10,443 nucleotides of DNA. It comes from an uncultured Mycoplasmataceae bacterium (GTDB lineage Bacteria; Bacillota_I; Bacilli_A; Mycoplasmatales; Mycoplasmoidaceae). Location of the stretch: contig CAMWRJ010000015.1 in the NCBI GenBank assembly GCA_947176635.1, positions 1 through 10,443 of the forward strand, given 5' to 3'. The notes beneath the pieces are model-generated. The model did no database searches. It worked only from the letters and a program-made list of their open reading frames with translations, and was not told where the DNA came from. Positions 7,999-10,443 of this stretch are shown here, piece after piece. Each line of letters starts with the position of its first letter. The first letter of the stretch is position 1. The translations under genes and the position numbers were made by a program.

Positions 7999-8532
7999 TT
8001 ATATAAATAAGCTAAATATTTGATCAATAGCAAGAAAGATTAAAGATAAAAATATTGTTATTGAAATTACTATTGAAAAACTAATTAAAACATTTTTCAT
8101 TGACATTCAAGAAATTCTATTAAATTCTTTACCCATTCCAAAGAATCATCTTTTCATTTTATAACTAAATGTTTCAAATTCATAACAATAAGCTAATTTC
8201 ATTTTTTTGTATTCAGCTTTTAATTGATGAATAATTTCTTGTCTTTTTAATTTATTTTCTTTAAATGCTTTTTTATATTCATTTCTAGATGCAAACTCTG
8301 ATTTTTTTTGTTTAAATTGTTTTTCTAATTCTTTACTTTTTTTGCTAACTAATTCAATTTTCTTTTTTAAAACTGTTAATTGATAATATTTTTCTTCTTT
8401 TTCTTCAAGTTCTTGTTTAAATTTTTCAAATTCAGATTTATTTAATCTATCAATTTGATATTTATGTTCTAAAGATCTTAATTTCTTTTCTCAAACACTA
8501 TATTTTCTTTTTACTCTATTACTTTTAGACAT
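7999..8532 (-). CDS. secE: Preprotein translocase subunit SecE with long N-terminal extension
   Basis: SecE is the clamp subunit of the SecYEG channel. The family part is only the last about 50 of 177 residues: an amphipathic segment RWFFGMGKEFNRISW (128-142) followed by one membrane helix (about 148-170), LISFSIVISITIFLSLIFLAI. The usual Pro after SW is Met. Residues 1-125 are lysine/glutamate-rich and helical-looking with heptad-like spacing (ELEEKEEKYYQLTVLKKKIELVSKK, in part), suggesting a cytosolic coiled coil absent from single-helix SecE. Identity rests on that C-terminal motif plus position between rpmG and nusG. Three Trp are TGA. An AAGGA inside the rpmG 3' end lies about 12 nt from the ATG, which is 2 nt past the rpmG stop. 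Confidence 0.87.
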
Positions 8533-8534
8533 AA

Positions 8535-8681
8535 TTATTTTGTTTCCTTATGAATAGTACTACAATTACAAGTTTTACAAAATTTATTTAAAGATAAACG
8601 TTCGGTAGAATATTGATTTTTTGTTGTTTGATAATTTCTACTTAAACAATTTTCACAAACTAAAGTAACTTTTTTTGCCAT
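8535..8681 (-). CDS. rpmG: 50S ribosomal protein L33 (zinc-ribbon form)
   Basis: This 48-residue protein matches B. subtilis RpmGB in layout: basic start [26 protein letters not shown] and ending HKETK. Cys9/Cys12 and Cys35/Cys38 give the CxxC...CxxC zinc ribbon of the C+ form; a further Cys40 follows. Too short for most gene-finding thresholds but unmistakable. Its ATG shares one base with the permease stop (TAATG), and secE starts 2 nt after its stop. The rpmG-secE-nusG order is standard for Firmicutes. Confidence 0.95.
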   Translation of the reverse strand: MAKKVTLVCENCLSRNYQTTKNQYSTERLSLNKFCKTCNCSTIHKETK

Positions 8682-10330
8682 TAGATAATTAATTCCTTTT
8701 TTAAAATTTCAAGTTCTTCTAAATTTGAAGGAACAATAATAAATCTTTCTTCTATTTTATCACTATTTATGTTGTCTAATTCTTCTTTTGAAATTATAGT
8801 GTCAGAATTTGTTAATGAATTATTATCAATATAAGAATCAACAAATTTCATACTTAATTTTTTATATCTATTTTTTAATAATGTATCATTGATAATTGGT
8901 GCAACCACAAAGAAAATTAAACATCCTATAAATCAAATTGATCCTACTCATTTTGGAGTTTTATAATCATGCGATATAAACAAACCTCAAGCTAATATTT
9001 TATTAAAATCAGTAATTAAACTAAATGTGTATTCTCAAAAAAATAAATAACCAAAAACTAAATAACAACCAATTACTGAAATAATTCCTACAAATCAAAA
9101 ACCTTTAACTTTTTGTTCTGGTTCGATTTTTTTAGCACGATTAATTAAACCTTTTAAAACAATTGTTCCATAAACACCAAACATAAATAAAGTTGGAAAA
9201 TTAGAAATTCCATCAATAAATGCATCTGTATTAATAATAACTGAAGGTATTAAAATAATTACTAATCAAAAACAATATGTTATACTTGCAATTATTATTC
9301 CTGATTTTAATTTATCATCATGCTTTTGAATTATTTTATCAAATAATCAATAACCATAAAATAAACGACTTTTGATTGACTGTTCAAAGCTTCTTAAACC
9401 AGTTAAAATAAGTGAATTTAAAACACCAATAATTGATACTAAAATGAAAATATTTAAAATAGATGATGAAACTTGTTTTGCTATTTCATTATTTTCGAAA
9501 ATTTTATCAAATAAGTCAGGTGCTACACCAATACCAGCAAAAATTTGTCCAACTGTTACAAATAAATAAAAAATTATAACAATAATCATTCCTATAATAA
9601 TTGTTAAAGGAACTTGTTTTCTTGCATCTCTCATTTCATTTTTAATTGTTCCAATACTTAAAAAAGAATCAAATGCAAATAAAATACCAGGTAAAGAAAT
9701 TATAATACTATTAAAACTTAATCCTTGAGTTGGAGAATTTTTTACAAATAAATTTTGATCTGGATTTTGAATACCGAACACAAGACCTGCAATCGCTACT
9801 GCTATTAAAGGAAAAAATTTCAAACTTGAAGCTAAAACTTGAAATCTAGTAGATCATTTAACTGATAGATAATTAAAAATTAAAAAAATAACTAACAAAC
9901 TGATTCCTAATAAAAAAACAAAACCAATATGTAAATTATTAGTAAAATTTGTGTCTTTAGGAACTAAATTAAAAATTGCTTCTGCTGAAAATAATGCAAT
10001 TGATAAATTTAAAATTCCATAATAGAAAAAGTTTTGATTAAAATTTATAAATCTTCCAACTTTTTGTCCATACATTGCTTCCATTGAACCAGCTAAACCT
10101 GCACCTTTACGTTTTCCAAAACCAATTTCTGCAAAACTCAATGCTGTACAAAAAGCAATTATCGAAGCTAATATTCACGAAATTAAAACACCAATTCCAT
10201 TTTCATTGTTAGTTCCAAATACTGATCCATTTTTAAAGAAAATACCTATACCGATAACGGCACCGATTAATAATGCAATCGATCCAATTAATCCAATTTT
10301 CTTAGCTGTTTTAGTTGATACTGTTGACAT
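8681..10330 (-). CDS. APC-superfamily amino acid permease
   Basis: This 549-residue integral membrane protein has about 12 hydrophobic segments. TM1 (about 11-32) carries [14 protein letters not shown], the GxGIF unwound-helix motif that binds the substrate backbone in APC transporters. TM2 ends FAEIG, followed by a Lys/Arg/Gly loop typical of the family. A loop [15 protein letters not shown] after TM6 matches the conserved cytoplasmic segment (ExxxPxK/RxxP-like) before TM7. After TM12 a polar, acidic cytosolic tail of about 65 residues (485-549) has no recognisable domain. Nine Trp are TGA. AGGA lies 4 nt before the ATG. Substrate cannot be told from sequence; amino acid uptake with proton exchange is the family norm. 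It is translationally coupled to rpmG. Confidence 0.9.
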
Positions 10331-10443
10331 AGTTTCCTTTCTTTAAAAATCAAAAAATTATTATTAAAAAACATTACTAACTATTAATGTTAATAATGTT
10401 TATAGTGTAAATTAACTTAATTATATAATCATTTATAATAATT
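10331..10443 (-). promoter_or_regulatory. Upstream region of the permease operon, with short repeats
   Basis: No gene is visible. The ribosome-binding site AAAGGAAA sits next to the ATG. Two TATAAT-like boxes occur on the minus strand, TATAAA (10399-10404) and TATAAT near 10422-10427, neither with a good -35. On the plus strand AACATTA (10370-10376) can pair with TAATGTT at 10385-10391 or with a second copy at 10394-10400, giving two alternative short hairpins. This may be an operator or leader structure, or only A/T-rich noise. Confidence 0.3.

Noticed and set aside
8151..8532. Separate coiled-coil gene in front of a short secE
   Set aside because: The frame is continuous from 8532 to 7999 with no stop, and no ribosome-binding site was seen before the Met codons near residue 111.
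9372..9569. Plus-strand 65-residue open frame
   Set aside because: Antisense to the permease; low-complexity product without recognisable features.
1..10443. Mobile element, CRISPR array, tRNA/rRNA genes or a novel defence-type system
   Set aside because: No transposase, spaced direct repeats, cloverleaf or unknown multi-gene cassette was found; nearly all sequence is accounted for by recognised core genes.

Overview
The window is a compact, very AT-rich stretch of ordinary core genome from a mollicute (Mycoplasma/Ureaplasma/Spiroplasma-type bacterium). The main evidence is that UGA is read as tryptophan: nine of the thirteen protein genes stay open, and stay aligned to their families, only if TGA is read as Trp. 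I counted about 32 Trp codons, all TGA and none TGG. Family-level matches (GyrA/GyrB, YaaA, L27 with a cleavable leader plus Prp, RpmG-SecE-NusG) are of Firmicutes type. I cannot name the species from sequence alone.

Layout, from the right end, with transcription mostly leftward (minus strand). (1) 10330-7262: a 12-TM APC-family permease, then rpmG (L33), secE and nusG, ending at a rho-independent terminator at 7229-7252. (2) 7229-6212: an extended -10 promoter overlapping that terminator, a structured about 90-nt leader resembling the Firmicutes L21 leader, then rplU (L21), prp (L27 leader protease) and rpmA (L27) with overlapping junctions. (3) 6144-6186: a bidirectional terminator shared with the convergent rpsU (S21), the only plus-strand gene (5951-6124), which has a good promoter at 5878-5906. 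(4) A short divergent promoter region (5798-5950) holding an 11-3-11 perfect palindrome. (5) 5797 to the left end: yaaA (S4 domain), gyrB, gyrA, trkA/ktrA-like RCK potassium-channel regulator, and a DUF402 (Ntdp-like nucleotide phosphatase) gene cut by the window edge. Gaps in this run are 1-17 nt, so it looks like one operon.

The genes cover DNA supercoiling (GyrAB), ribosome parts (L21, L27, L33, S21), ribosome maturation (Prp), transcription elongation (NusG), protein export (SecE), ion homeostasis (RCK protein) and amino-acid uptake (permease). The yaaA-gyrB-gyrA order looks like the Firmicutes dnaA-dnaN-yaaA-recF-gyrB-gyrA origin cluster with recF gone.

I found no mobile element, CRISPR array, tRNA, rRNA or recognisable new multi-gene system, and no gene-free stretch over 300 bases. 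The points most worth a second look are: GyrA with non-canonical residues at all three classical quinolone-pocket positions; a degenerate GyrA box; a SecE with an extra charged, coiled-coil-like N-terminal region of about 125 residues; a NusG with an insertion; the permease sharing a TAATG junction with rpmG; and the operator-like palindrome between rpsU and the gyrase operon.
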